Source: Seriola aureovittata
Taxonomy: Eukaryota > Chordata > Actinopteri > Carangiformes > Carangidae
NCBI RefSeq assembly: GCF_021018895.1
Contig: NC_079384.1
Coordinates: 8,550,140-8,614,139, forward strand
Direction of reading: 5' to 3'
Length of the DNA stretch: 64,000 nucleotides
In this document: positions 24,551 to 38,485 of the stretch, piece after piece
How positions within the stretch are numbered: position 1 is the stretch's first letter
Layout of the letters: each line of letters opens with the position of its first letter
Notes under the pieces: generated by a model
Told to the model about the DNA's origin: nothing
The model's input: only the letters and a program-made list of their open reading frames with translations
Database searches by the model: none
Program-made: the position numbers and the translations under genes

Positions 24551-27500
24551 ATGTCTCGTTTCTTTGCCACCGGGTCTGACAGTGAGTCAGAGGAGTCCTC
24601 ATCTGGAAGTGAGATCACCCCCAAAGCACCCGGGACAACTTTCAAGCAGTCAGTGCAGTTTGCCATAAATCCCATTATCAGGACTCAAACTGTACTTTTT
24701 ATACTGATCTTACACATCCATGTTGTTTTCACAGGTCCTTGCTTCTTAGTGATGATGAGGAAGACACTAAGAGAGTGGTGCGCAGCGCCAAAGACAAAAG
24801 GTTGGTGTGGTATCTTGTAAGCAGTATACCTTTTAAACTGTACATATTGTTTTAGCAATTTTTGTTTTAAATGCATTTATTCTTAAACCTCAGATTTGAG
24901 GAGTTGACCAACCTCATCAAGACTATCCGCAATGCTATGAAGATTCGTGACATGGCCAAATGTCTGGAGGAGTTTGAGCAGTTATGTCGAGCCTTCCTCA
25001 AAAGCAAAAATATAGTGGACAAAGAGGGTGTTCCTGCTTTTTATATCCGCCTTCTGGCCGACCTGGAGGACTATCTGAACCAGGTTTGTAATTTAACACG
25101 TTTGTTGCTTTGCTTGTAGCTAAAAAAAAAAAAGGATGTTAACCCTGGTTAACGCAGTCTTATATGTGTAATGTTCCACTTTTTCAGTACTTTGAAATAA
25201 TTAACATCATTTTCTTTCCAGCTGTGGGAGGACAAAGAGGGCAAGAAGAAGATGAACAAAAACAACGCCAAAGCCCTTAGTACACTGCGTCAGAAGATCC
25301 GCAAGTACAACAGAGATTATGAGACAGAAATCGCTGCGTACAAGGAGGTAAATAAGGAAACTTTCCCTCCATGGTTCTATGCTTCAGATCATAGAGAAAG
25401 CTTGCTGGATTAGAGCAAAAAGCTAGCTGCTTCAATCTGCAGATCTGCAGAATAGATCCATGTGTTGCCCATTTAACAAGGCACTTAACTCCTCCAGCGA
25501 AACTTAAATCGTCAACAGATCACACTGTGGTTGTAATTGGCAGTGTCAAAAATGTAAATGTAACAACTGGGCAATGCTGCAAAAGAGCGTCCTGACTTGT
25601 CAACGGTAAGAGAAATTTCTCAATGTCTTCTCTCCGTCTGTTAGAACCCACAGGAGTCTGCAGATGAAGAGGAAGAGAAGGAGCCAGAGGATTCTGGTAA
25701 GTTTGCTCTTATGTTTTTTATGTTAAATCACAAGAACTCTATAAAAGCATCCAAGAAATTAAACAAACTGCAAAGTGTTCATGGGTGAAATATGTTTACG
25801 TATAGAATAGGTTTGAAGCCTTTCAGAGTCCTGTACCTGTTCCTAGATCATTGGACAAACTACAAAGTCATAAAAGTATATGTCTGTGTCTGTTCTCAGT
25901 GCTATTTATGTAAAGATGGGTACAGTTTTGTAAATCAAGATCATATGTGATCTCAAATTGGAGTTTCATTAAATCTACAAATTCAGAAAACAGTTAGATT
26001 TACAAAGACGGTAACAGTATTTTGTTTTATCACCTCAAAGAGTCTGTATTTAGTTCTTTATTTACCAACTAAAAAAATAATAATTACTAGTAATCCCATA
26101 TTTTAATTCCATACTAAACTCTGTTGCAAAACATAAATAATTTTTATACTTGCTGTCAAGATCAGATAGTGGTTATGCTGAATAAGTGCAAGCATCATCT
26201 CTATAATTCATCCTAATTTTTGTTCCACAAGGCTCCTCTTCTGACAGTGACGCGGAGGGAGGTGATGATGGCGTATCAGCCAAGTCTTTCTTGAAGAAAA
26301 AGCCTGAAGCTGCTCCAGAGGCCAGCAAGTTCCTCAAGTCTGCCAAGGGATCTGGGGTAAGAGGGCGGCATACCATATAAGAATGTACTACAGAGAGAAC
26401 AATGAGAGAACCTGGTGCTAATTTCTGTGCTGATGAACTCCTGTGTGAGAGGACACTTGTGCTAATGAGTTTTTCTCTGACAGGATGAGTCCTCTTCTAG
26501 TGATGAGGATGATGATGATGAAGACTGGGGCTCAGACACGATAGACAGTGGCAGTGAGAGCTCAGATGAAGGGGAAGGAAAGAGCGCTTCCCTGGCTGTG
26601 GTCTTCCTCAAGAAGTGAGTCTCCCTCTACACTTTTTTTTTTTTGGTTTCCAACAGAAAAAAAATCAGGAATGAAGCATGCAGTGCTGAATCATTTCCAG
26701 TTACTTTTTAGACATTTTAAAGACTAAAAATTTTGATTTAATGGGAATTAAGTGAAGTTGTCAAGTCAAAGAATGGCAAGTAATTGCTTCCTCTCCTACA
26801 CCAACATGTAACCTTTAAATACCGTACTTCCACTCACTCTGTGTCTGTCCTCAGGACCCAGGAGACTGAGAAGTCCAGCGAAAAGAAGATTCAGAAGAAG
26901 AAGAAGCCCAAGAAGAAAGAGCGGCTAGAGGAGGAGGCTGAGGAGGAGGGAGGAGAGGAGGTTGAGGGAGGCTGGGAGAAGGTGAAGGGAGGCGTCCCCC
27001 TGGTCAAGGTAAAGAGACAGTGACACAAGCATTTTTCAGATTTACTGCTATCACAATTGCTGCCACTACATCAAGATGGAACAATAGATGGTGCTCATAT
27101 CCATATTTGTCTTTGCCACAATTTCTTTGTCTCAGGGCAGAAATATTCAGTTAAGGTAAAGACAGTCATGATAAACTGTCATAAACAATTGTACATAATT
27201 TAAAAATATCAAGGAGCTGGTGTAGAACAGTTAGTCTCAAAGGAAACCACCACATAATATGGATCAACAAATCAATACTTATGTGGTATGTTCATTCTAT
27301 CAGGAAAAGCCTAAGATGTTTGCCAAAGGCACAGAGATCAACACAACAGTGGTGGTGAAGAAGCTGAGTGAGATCCTGCAAGCCAGAGGCAAAAAGGGCA
27401 CAGACAGGTAACACTGCATCATGCACTGAAGCTCTTTGCATTCATAATTTAAAAAAAAAACTGGTATTGATAACTATTCTTAATGAAGTTATGGACAATT

Positions 27501-30500
27501 GAATTCATTATTAGTATTAAAAACAAAAGGTCTGACTAACCAGTGAAAAACAACCAAATTGCTTTTTTTTCTCCCCGTAACAGGGCTGCCCAGATTGAAC
27601 TGCTCCATGCTCTGGCAGCCATCGCTGCTGAGCATAACTTGGGCCAAGGTATCCTGGTCAAGATTAAGTTCAACATCATTGCTTCCCTGTATGACTACAA
27701 CCCCAACTTGGCAGCTTTCATGAAGGTAGGAGCGACTGTTTTTCTAAATGTTACAACATGGAAATGCTTGAAAAAATTATTTGCATAAAACAAAATAAAG
27801 ACCCAGTATGCATATTTATATTTTTGGCCCATTAGAATTTGTTATAATATTTGATGTTATAAATTATCAAATTCTGAACCAGCATAGGAAACCTGTGCTT
27901 AAATGCTGCAAAATATGTTTAATTGTCTGTTTAAATGTCTTAGAAGCAGAACTCTAATCCTGGTGAAATTGAATCATTCTGGCTGTTTTCTTTAGGCCGA
28001 TATGTGGAAGAAGTGCCTGGATTGTATAGATGAGCTGCTGGACATCCTCTTTGAGCACAACAACATCTTCATCGGGGAGAACATTGCAGAGGACAGTGAG
28101 AATCTGGCCGTCTCCGAACAGGTATCTCGTCCTTCTTCCCATCTGTTTTTGTTTTTCATTCCTGGTATTTTTGGATGGCAGCTTGTTCTGGTTGCCGGGT
28201 AACCCATCCCAAAATGAATCCCTGAAACCGCATCTTTGCATCTGTATTTTTATCATCTGTGTTGTCTACATTATTGTAATTTATGGAAGCATCATCATCT
28301 GTATATTTTAACTAACATGGGAATAGTTTACCTCCTGAACAAACTGCATAATATGTGGCTGTTTGTTGAAAGCCCAGATAGAGGATGGCATTGCAAAAAA
28401 TAAATACTTATATCTTTATTGTGTGCGTCTGTCAGCCATTCAGGGTGCGTGGCTGCGTCTTAACGCTGGTGGAGAGGATGGATGAAGAGTTTACCAAGAT
28501 CATGCAGAACACTGATCCCCACTCACAAGGTGAGCTATACAAGAAAACAGACTCAAGACAACAGCTCTCAAAAGCTTTTCCTAGTAGCTCATTATTCTGT
28601 TCTCTGTTCTTTCTCCAGAATATGTTGACAATCTGAAGGATGAGGGACGGGTTTGTGGCATCATTGACCGGCTGCTGGACTACTTGGAGAACAAGGGCAG
28701 CACAGAGGAGATTTGCCGCATCTATCTGCGCAGGATCATGCACACCTACTACAAGTTTGACTACAAGGCCCACCGGCGCAGCCTGGGCATCCAGGGAGAG
28801 ACCAAGGTGAGAAAAAGCACAGAAGTGATACAGCAGACTTGACAGACATCAATACATCTTCAGTGTGAGAAGGAAAAAAGTTGTAAATGACCCAAATCAA
28901 GAAAAAGTCAGCGTAGGGCATCAAGTGGATGTGAATTTGTTAATGTGTCGGCCTCTCTGTCCGCGGTGTAGTCCGAGCAGGACCAGGAGGAGAGCGAGGG
29001 GGAGGACAGCGCTGTGATCATGGACCGTCTCTGCAAGTTCATCTACGCCAAGGATCGCACCGACCGTATCCGTACCTGCGCTATCCTCTGCCACATTTAC
29101 CACCACGCTCTGCATTCACGCTGGTACCAGGCCCGCGACCTGATGCTGATGAGCCACCTGCAGGACAATATCCAGCACGCTGACCCACCTGTACAGGTAG
29201 GCAGACAGACGCAACCCTACACAAGAGGACTTATTTAGTTGCAAGATTAAACCCTAAATGAGAATACTAACTCCGTGTTTGTTTTTGTTTTTCCTAGATC
29301 CTTTACAACAGAACCATGGTCCAACTGGGCATCTGCGCTTTTAGGCAGGGCATGATTAAAGATGCCCACAATGCCCTGCTGGATATCCAGTCCTCTGGCC
29401 GCGCCAAGGAGCTGCTGGGTCAGGGTCTGCTCATGAGGAACATGCAGGAGAGGAACGCCGAGCAGGAGAAAATTGAAAAGAGAAGACAAGTAAGTCCAAC
29501 AGAAGCAGTAAAATCATGTCTTCGATCATGTTTAGGTGCGTTTTTCTTATTGTTAACGATTTTTATTTTATCTAATTTTATCGAATAAATTAGCAGATTA
29601 AGTTCTGACATTGGATGTGTTTTTAAACTTTAACTAAATTTTTTCAGTATTTTATGTGAAGCAGCTGTAACAAAAAAAACACTTTTAACACAGGTAACAA
29701 ATGGCTAAGATGATTTGTTATTCTGCCACAACTGTGGACCAGATGAGCTTGATATGAATTCCTGTGTCAGTGAACATCTCAGTGGAGCTACCACTTAAAG
29801 ACCAGGCTTGATGTGAGATTGTATCCTAACATTGCTGTGACCCCTCCCCCCAAAAGGTGCCATTCCATATGCACATCAACCTGGAGCTGCTGGAGTGTGT
29901 GTACCTGGTGTCAGCCATGCTGCTGGAAATCCCCTACATGGCCGCCCATGAGTTTGATGCCCGCCGCAGGATGATCAGCAAGCAGTTCCATCACCAGCTG
30001 AGGGTGGGAGAGAGACAGCCACTGCTGGGTACGCAACAATGTCATCTAATTACTCTTTACATCAGGATGTTGAATCAATAGAGAAAAACCAGAGAATAAC
30101 TGTAGTTGCCTTTGTCCTCCAGGACCCCCAGAGAGCATGAGGGAGCATGTGGTGGCCGCCAGCAAGGCCATGAAGATGGGAGACTGGCGTACCTGCCACT
30201 CATTCATCATCAATGAGAAGATGAACAGTAAGGTGTGGGACCTGTTTCCTGAGACGCAGAGAGTACGCGAGATGCTTGTCAGGTGAGAAAAGACCATTAT
30301 TATCATCCATCTCTAAATGTATCTTCATTCAGTCTTATCAAGTAGCATGGTTTTGTGCTGTGTGGTATTCCCAGTTACTTCTGGTAGCTGTTGTGATGAA
30401 GATTGTGTTACAAGTTATGTCTTAATGATCTGAGAACTCAGGACTCAGGATTGTTTACAAATAGAAATTCATTCTGCTGCCCTTTATAACTTCATTATAA

Positions 30501-31751
30501 TGAATTTTACAGGAAGATCCAAGAGGAGTCTCTGAGGACTTATCTGTTCACGTACAGCAGTGTGTACGACTCCATCAGGTAAGATACATTACATTTTTAA
30601 CAGTGCTAGTGTCGATCAATACTAAACTACTTGAGCTTTCAGCTGAAGCTTCAGTTTGTATCCACCCAAGCTCAACCTCAACATTGTCTCAATGTGAAAG
30701 TTTTTATTTTTTAATGGAAAAAACGAGTGTCAATATAATTTTTGTCTGTTCCTCCAGCATGGAGACACTATCTGAGATGTTTGAGTTGGAAATACCCACA
30801 GTTCACAGCATCATCAGCAAGATGATCATCAACGAGGAGCTGATGGTGAGTGTCATGGCTTCTCTGTTCTGTGAATTTTAATCAGAATAGATGCAACAGA
30901 ATATCTCAAATGGGATTTCTGCTGCATCTTTACATGTTCAAAACTAGTTTCCATTTGTGTAATTTAGTTGTTTTTTTTTTCCTAATTAATAACGAATGTT
31001 TTTTTTTTTCTCCTCCCAACAGGCATCACTTGACCAGCCCACACAGACTGTTGTGATGCACCGCACAGAGCCCACCTCCCTGCAGAACATGGCTCTGCAG
31101 CTCGCTGAGAAACTGGGCGGCTTGGTGGAGAACAACGAGCGCGTCTTCGACCTCAAACAGGGTGTCTACGGAGGCTACTTCAACAGAGGTCAGTTTAGAC
31201 AACACACTCCACTGAATGCCATTTATACCATACATGTATGTATGTTATATCCACCCTGTAAGTCAATGACCATAAGTCACATTAAAGTACTTCTCCAAAG
31301 ATATGATTATTACATCTTTTAAATTTCCCTGAACATCTCGTTTGCTCCCTTTGCTTTTATAGGTTGAATAGTGCTTTCTTGGGAAAAAATGGTAACTGGT
31401 TGTTGTTTGCATTGCAGATCAAAAAGGTGGCTACCAACAGAAACAGTCCTACCAGAGAGGTATGTTAAGCCACACTGAGGCTGCACAACATCCCACTGAT
31501 CTGTTTAGTCATTGCTCCTGTTGCTGTAACTTTGAGTCAGATTAAGAATAAGGCAGCTATTTTTAAATAGTTCCATTTGAAGCTGTAAACCTTGTGAAAG
31601 TGTTTTTGTTTTGTCATTTGTTTAGATGCTGCTGTGTCATCTCATTGATAATCATGTTTTCCTCTTCACAGATCAGAAAGGTGGATACCAGCAGAAACAG
31701 GGGGGCTACCAGCGAGGCGGCTACAGAAATCAAAACCAAAGCAACTACTGA
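24551..31751 (+). CDS. eif3c: eukaryotic translation initiation factor 3 subunit C
   Basis: Twenty-two coding exons: 24551-24648, 24735-24800, 24894-25083, 25222-25347, 25645-25696, 26232-26356, 26484-26614, 26855-27008, 27304-27407, 27584-27725, 27996-28121, 28436-28529, 28619-28806, 28972-29196, 29298-29489, 29857-30028, 30123-30282, 30513-30578, 30758-30845, 31023-31188, 31418-31459, 31672-31751. They give 928 residues, close to human eIF3c (913). The N-terminus [15 protein letters not shown] is diagnostic. An acidic, Lys-rich region follows (exons 6-9), then the conserved helical body and a PCI domain (exons 17-21, including VWDLFPE and [14 protein letters not shown]). The tail carries repeated [10 protein letters not shown] motifs. 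eIF3c is a core scaffold of the eIF3 complex that binds the 40S ribosome in the cytosol. The ATG is the first in its exon. No disruption is seen. Confidence 0.97.
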
Positions 31752-32070
31752 GCTTGCAAAGTGTGGATTTCAGTCTTGCCACCTGAATTAGTCTTCATTC
31801 CATAACAACCACCACCTGGGTTTCTGTGCTTGGCACTTGGCCGTGTGCTGTTCTCCCTCATTTGACTCAAAACTGATCCTGAAATAGCTGAAAGTCATTG
31901 CAGCACAAGCCTTTCTCACTGCAACTGCACGGGGTGATATTCCAGTACATGAAGAGTTTTAAGGTTATTGATAATAGAACATTGTACAAAAAGGGCATTG
32001 CAGTGTGGCTAGCTTGTGGGAGTGCAGTCAGACGATAGACGCTTCAAGTATTGTTGACTTATACTTAACA

Positions 32071-32076
32071 AATAAA
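32071..32076 (+). terminator. eif3c: polyadenylation signal of eif3c
   Basis: AATAAA, with a second AATAAA ten bases on, 320 bases after the stop codon. The convergent prodh2 transcript ends on the other strand about 470 bases further right. Confidence 0.65.
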
Positions 32077-32546
32077 CAATAATAAACAGTGAATTTTGAG
32101 TTTTCTTTTTGGCAAAGAGAGCTAGAGTTCAAACAAAGCGACATTACTGTTTAAGGCTGTCAGGCAGAATTTGTGCATGAACTAATACACGGATTTCTAA
32201 GTATCAAAAGACGATACCTCTGATAAATCACACTAATGAAGATACAGAACACGCAGAAGAGAATCATCCTGAAATAGATTTTCCATAGCTTTAAAAACCT
32301 CACACTAGAAACTCGGGTTTAGATTGTGGACAGTACAGGATCAAGTCATGGTAATATTTCTCAATACTTTAATGAAGATACAAGCTGAAGGAGCTGGTTT
32401 TTACTTTTATAGTGATGCGTTTAGTGATACTCAGACACTGAAAAACAGCTTTTATTGTTGTGATGTCTTTGTTATTAAATGGATAACTAATCAAATGTTC
32501 AGCTGAGCAGGCAAAAATGAAATAAGTATTCCATACATCTGTGTAG

Positions 32547-32552
32547 TTTATT
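32547..32552 (-). terminator. prodh2: polyadenylation signal of prodh2
   Basis: TTTATT on the plus strand (AATAAA on the minus) lies about 315 bases beyond the prodh2 stop codon, in the gap shared with convergent eif3c. Confidence 0.45.
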
Positions 32553-32867
32553 ACTATAAAAGAGACATTGACAGTTTTCAGTGTACAGCAGCAATATCAC
32601 ATGTATTGAAATGCATTTTTATACAATTTGTCCATCAAACATCAAACCATTGTTTAGAGCTATAGCGTTCATATGGGTTTTTTGGGTATTATAATCACAT
32701 ATCAAGAGACATGTAAGTATACAAGGGTTTAAAACTGTCCTTTTGTTCAAGTGTTCTCATGTGGCTTTTTTATTCTACACGTTTCCTAATTGGCAACATT
32801 AGTGTGGGTGTTAACACCAACTCTCACACCACTAGCTTCATGTGTGTCTCCTCTCTGTGCTGGTGGC

Positions 32868-35800
32868 CTACTTGCTCAGGCGGAGTCTCCGACGGAGCTC
32901 TTTCCTCAGTAGGTCCCTCTCTTTGCGGATTCCCTGCAACACAGTGCGATTCTCCTGAGCCCGACGCACCAGGTAGGGCAGCGTGTCCTCCACTGAGCCG
33001 TATGGTACTGACTTGTACACAGCGTAACCCTCCTTAGCTGGAGGGAAGAGGAGAGGGACATGAGAGAAAAATAAAAAAAAAAGACTAAACATAATAATCA
33101 TTAAAGATCATCATGCCCATAGCAGTTTAAACAAGGAGAGGCCGAGTGGCCAGAGCTCCTGTAGTTGAAGGTTTCCAGCTTCAGTCCCAACAGCAGCTGC
33201 TTGTCATGTCATGAACTTTATTATAACAGCTCACCAAGAGTGAGGGAAACGTGATCACACATGCCCAGCAGCTGGCCGAAACACACTGCACCTCCATCTT
33301 TGTCTATCCCCAACTCTTCCATCCTGAGGACGATGTACACAACAGCTACGTCATAGACAGCAGTGGTACCCGACCCGGGGCTCGAGACCCCCCATTATGG
33401 GTCACAAGATAAATTTGAGGGGCCGTGATCGATCTCCACCAATTTCACATCGCTTTTAATGAGATCACTAACAATCAATGAGCAAACACATTTTGTTTTA
33501 GGGGGTCACAAGCCATAAAGGTTGGGAACCACTGACACATAGCATCAAGTGACTTTCACATGAAAGTGAGATCATTGTAGGGAGACAAATATTTCATTTT
33601 CACACATAACAAAGAGAAAACTGAATTATCGCAGACTTAATATTGTGGCCATGGTACACTGCCTGGAGCGGTACTCTCAGATATCATAGTTATCTAATGT
33701 CAATGACACCAAGTTGACACCATGTGATTTTCACTTCACGTGGTCTGACCGTTTGGCGGCTCGTCTTACTGACTCCTCGTTGTGAGTGGCGACTATGATC
33801 CTGTAGCGCTCGGGTTTCTGGGATATGACTTCCAGCATCACATCCAGAGAGCCGTTATAACTGCACAAACACAAGTGAACAGATGAAATGAGTCAGAGTC
33901 AGGCTCACTGATGCATGTGTTTTTCAGTCAGTTTATCACAGGCCTTCATCCGAACACATTAGAAAAGCATCTGAGTTGATTTCAATCCTGATAAAAAAAA
34001 GGTTTTAGTGGAAAAAAAGGTAAAAAATAACAACCCAGACTTTTAGATTCAGTTTATGTAGTTTATGTTTTGTCATTGTCTGTGATGCCTTTGCCAGATT
34101 GTAACTAATGGCTGCTTCCTCCTATCCACCTGTCATTGGTGTCCTCCCAGCACTGGTGGATGGGGTCCAGACAACCCTCTTTCTCTGCCAGCTTCCTCTC
34201 TTTGTCCATGTAGGCTCCGCGTACCAGCTTGACTCCCAGACAGAAACCCTCGTTCTTGGACAGACACAGAGCGTCTAACAGGAGGGACCTGGACTCCTGA
34301 GAGACACAGATGGAGAGGGGAGTATTTGATCATGTTTAAGTCTTATAGTATTCACTGCAGGTAAAATAAATATTATTTGTAAAATAAACTTGCCTTCAGG
34401 TAACACTGATATGTGTTCCAAATCCAGGCACCATCTTTGTTAAACTTCTTCATCATCGCCATGGTGACAAGAGAGAGGGCGGGGTTCATGTAGGTGTACT
34501 CTGCATCAACCAGGACTCGGACTTTGTTTACACTAGCCTAAGAAAGACAAGTAACAGACACATCAGAGTGCTGACCAGGAGCAAATGAGACACAGTGGTG
34601 ATGCAAAATGATAATTCATTATTCAAAAATAATATCATTATGATGATGTGCTCCCGTGTCAGACACATTTCCCATGAGCCATCGAAGCTGTACCTCTGCT
34701 ATTTTGTTGAGTCTCTGCAGACCACAGAGGAAGTGGGCGACTTCACTTTCATCTAAACCGGGGAAACTGATTGGCTGAAAGAGGCAGTTCAAAGGTCATT
34801 CAACATCAGAATCCGCCCCCAATGTTGTAAATATATCTGTGTTTATATTGAGTTATTTTGATGGAATGTGGACGCACCTCTCCATCCATGGCTCTCACAA
34901 CGAGATTCAGGTCATATGGTTGTTTTGCGATCAGGGTTGTGAGTTTCACCTTGATACAATCAGTACAGACTTATCACAATCTATCACTGTAGAAAGAGAG
35001 TATATGCTGGGAAATACTGGGGGAGGTTCCCAGCTGTTAACACTGAAGTGTGTATTTTTATCTCTTTTTTTGCCACATGTTTGAACTACATTCTGCAACT
35101 GTTTGGCTCAGGTCCAACACACAGTGTATCCCGGTGGCCTTATGGTCAAATGGCCTTGGAAAACTGGGGATTTCACAACTGGTTTTCCTTATAACAAAAA
35201 CATCAATAGTACTGACAATAAATATCATTGGTATCCGACCAAATTTAAATGTCAAAGCCCCCCTCTACTGAAAATGTAAAGAAATAGCATTTGAAATGTA
35301 ATTAAAAATGTCTTTTATCCTTTTTTTTTTTTGCATATTTACAGAAAATATGCTAGTAGGAGTTCAACTGAAAATGAATATGAAACTAATTTCCCCAGAA
35401 ACATTATGAATGGTGACTCTGAGCTGGAAAACATTGTCCTCACACACAGCTCCGGGCTGAGCAAGGCTGTGATCTTCAGCTGCATCATGGGGTCTCTGCT
35501 CCAGGCGTTGCTGTGGGACATTTGCACACATTCCAGCATGGCCTCCATGTTGTCATCATATCTCTTCTCTCTGGAGGTGATAAACGGTAACATGAGGCTG
35601 TGATAGACTTCACATTTAAACATGAAGCTGAGCCGCAATGTGTTAAAGTGGATGAGTATGAGGTTCATGTGCTCTGCTTGAGATATACAGGCAGACAGGA
35701 AGTAACATAGACTGATTTTCAGTTAAGATGTTGAGATGTTCAGTTCAGATGATACATTTTGCACATTTTGACATCATAATACAGACAAGATCTGTGCAGT

Positions 35801-36612
35801 GGCTGCAGTAAAGTCAAGTGCAGCAATAACTTAAGCAAATGTTTATTCCTCCCCTTCATTTAAAATGAATCCACCTGATAAAAAAGACGTGAAGATGAGA
35901 CATACCCTGTGCTTTCTCCAAGATCCTCCTCGATAGGTACCGCCAGCATGGGCCTCAGCCCCAGCAAGCTCATCTTCTCCATGGACTGAGAGATCTCTCT
36001 CTCATTCTCTCCGGCCACAAACTGAGCATATACAGTGGGCCGCAGCAGCAAGGAAAACCCCCTCCTCCCCAGGAAGGTGCGTGCTACAGACATTAGCTGA
36101 AAGAAGAAGAGATGAAAAAGTGGAATTTTGATGTTTTTCTCACCGAGAGTCCTGCTTTATTTTGTGCATTACTGAAGTCAGGCAGATGTACAAAGTGTGC
36201 AACATTACACTAAAGGATAAACTATCAAACTAAGGAATCAGTTGTAAAGAAACATCACAGTCAGAGCCTTGGCAACATCATTGTAAAAGATAAAGCAAGA
36301 GAAGAATAAGTCCCTGCCTCTGTGACTCTTTTTTTGCCTTATTTTCCTCCATACGATGATCATGAGTGAAACATTATGTCTCACCTTCCCACAGTGGTTA
36401 ACCAGCACAGGGAAGGAGCAGAGGCGGAAGATTCCCAGAGCACGGAGCAGCTCACCCAAACTCTTCACCCTGAAGGCACTGGGATCCTCAAAGGCCAGAG
36501 TCGCTGAGAGAAGGTCGGACCGCCTGGCAGCCGCCGTCCTGGGGGCTGCAGTACCCAGCAGCCTCAGCGACAAGAGGTGAGAGAGTGAGGGGCGCAAGCG
36601 AGAGCACATCAT
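32868..36612 (-). CDS. prodh2: hydroxyproline dehydrogenase (proline dehydrogenase 2)
   Basis: Ten exons on the minus strand, in transcript order: 36385-36612, 35906-36096, 35444-35570, 34878-34949, 34694-34774, 34394-34537, 34130-34296, 33750-33860, 33235-33323, 32868-33037; 459 residues. Proline-dehydrogenase motifs include KLVRGAYMDKE, IIVATHNEESV, CFGQLLGMCDHVS and, near the C-terminus, YKSVPYGSVEDTLPYLVRRA then QENR. The short length and sequence favour PRODH2 over the larger PRODH1. The Arg/Ala/Ser-rich N-terminus looks like a mitochondrial presequence. The family enzyme is an FAD-dependent barrel that oxidises trans-4-hydroxyproline to the pyrroline form in mitochondria, passing electrons to quinone. 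The donor at 34393-34392 is GC rather than GT. A small hAT-like element sits in an intron (33361-33534). Confidence 0.92.
33361..33534 (+). mobile_element. short non-autonomous hAT-like element in prodh2 intron
   Basis: The left end CAGTGGTACCCGACCC and the right end GTTGGGAACCACTG form imperfect terminal inverted repeats, with GGGGGTCACAAG-type sequence inside each end. The element is 174 bases and carries no gene. Fish and mammal hAT-type MITEs share the CAGTGGTTCCCAACC terminus. No clean 8-base target duplication is seen. Confidence 0.6.
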
Positions 36613-38485
36613 CGTCCCTGGAGAAGTGTGTGTATGTGGGTCTTTGTTTATGTTACTAACACAGCTTGCAGTTGGCGCTTGGATGATTTGAAATTTCTGC
36701 GTATATCTTCCTTTGTTGTAATTTCAAAGCGTGTGCCCGCTGCTCAGAAGTAGCTGATGTGTGAGTTAAATAGAAATACAATAATCCAGAGTGTCAGAGA
36801 GGCATTATCAGAGTCTGAGAGGTCAGCTCAGGAAGAAGTGATGATCCCCCTCATGTCACAACCTGTTGGAAGAGGAGAAGCAAAAGGACGGCAGCAGTGA
36901 TTATGCAGTTACCAGCCTCGCTGCATGGAGCTGTCAGTGATCTTGACAAGAATGAACAGTGACAACTAGATTTTGACGTGTAGAAAAAGTAGTTTAAAAC
37001 AGAGCAAAAACGAAACAGCTTCAAGATCAAGATCAAGTTAAATGAGGTGTCTGTTAGGATACTCCAAAAGTAACCGAGGCATATGAAACTGATCTTAAAA
37101 TTGCATAAGAAATAAGTCAGCAGACGCACCTTACCCTCCCTCCTGAAAGTGGCACCCAGAAGACCTAAATGATGAAAAGCTAAGCAGGTGCAATTTGAGG
37201 GTTTGTAGGTGAACCAGCAAAATTCATAATCTTTTGCGTTACTCGCTGGTTAATGAGTGACTACCTGGAAAAAAAATGAGTAAACATTAAGTTGACCCTT
37301 AGCATCAACACACAAGTGAAGCCCCTGAGTTTGCCATCAACTAAACGGGCATTAAAAGCTCATGTTTGACCAATGTTGCTTCTTGCTTTTTCCCCCCTTT
37401 TTTGTTGATATCAGAATTTGGCTGTTAATTGAAATCCGAAGCAGAGATTCAGATGGTAGACCCTTCAATAATGAGTCAAATGCAATTATCAGCCTTCACC
37501 TCAATGCATGACATCACATAACAGAGAGCTTGGGTAAATTTGAGGGGTTGGGAGGGTGTGGACCCAGCAAAGCAGCAAAGGAGAGGAAATGATTAACCTC
37601 CTGCCGCCATCCTCGTCATGTATCTCTGACCCGACAGACAGACAGAAAGTCTTTTAACACCGCTCAAATCTTTGCTATGCTGACACTGCTGACAAACCAA
37701 GCATCAAAATACTAATCACAAAATGATGCTGATAGAGGTTGAACTGTCTCTCAGCTTCATGACTGAAGGTTTGGGGGGCGCTTACATCCTCGAGTAATCG
37801 TGAACGAATTAAGGTCTGATGCAGTCAAAACAATCCATTAAAGATGTTCTGCTCTGATCTGTTGTAATGCAACGCACTTTGGTAGAGAAATGGATGGTCT
37901 TCTTGCTGGTAAAAGGGTTGACTGACTTCAAAATGACTCAAAATATGTTATGTCAACAAGCAGCAGAGATGGGCCGGTGGAAAGAGCGAGGTCAGAGGAC
38001 GTGTTCGAGAGGGGAGATGATTAAATTCATAACACACCAAAGTATGTCTGACATGTTTTGACAATTTTTAGTCAGTATGCTACCCTGCGTTTCTACTGTA
38101 AGGAATAATTTTTGCAGTGCACTGTAGAAGACTTTTGTACTGATTTGTTTGAGATGTAATCCAAAGAGCTAGAGTCAAGTTAAAACTCAATTTGAGTATA
38201 TTTCAGCTGAAAAGAATTGAACGACAAAAGCCTGGAAAAGATACATTTTTATTTTTCACACTGGAATGGACATTTGAAAAGAAAATCTTCAACAGCTATT
38301 TACAAATTAGATCAATTCCACACTGTTTATCAGCTCAGTTCATAGGAAGACACTCACACACACACACACACACACACGCTCACTCACAGTACATTGGGCT
38401 ACTTGAACTAATGCTACAAATTGCTAAAACCCCTAAAAGCGCTATAAGGCCAAAACATTTTTGTCATCATTAACAATGCTGCATT
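36613..38485. other. intergenic region between prodh2 start and tbx6 end
   Basis: Holds the prodh2 upstream region and the tbx6 3' UTR and end. Short open frames here have no family resemblance. A CA microsatellite lies at about 38350-38378. A plus-strand TTTATT near 38247-38252 could be the tbx6 polyadenylation signal. Confidence 0.5.
38349..38378 (+). repeat. CA microsatellite
   Basis: A run of about 13 CA dinucleotides immediately downstream of the tbx6 coding end, probably inside its 3' UTR. Confidence 0.9.

Noticed and set aside
24400..24675. 91-codon minus-strand open frame over eif3c exon 2
   Set aside because: Antisense of the eif3c N-terminal coding exon; no splice or promoter evidence.
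23649..31671. Intronic snoRNAs in eif3c, a translation gene and plausible host
   Set aside because: I looked for paired C/D boxes with terminal stems and for H/ACA layout and found no convincing case by eye.
38349..38378. CRISPR-like or other ordered repeat array
   Set aside because: It and the other tandem tracts are simple dinucleotide microsatellites without unique spacers.
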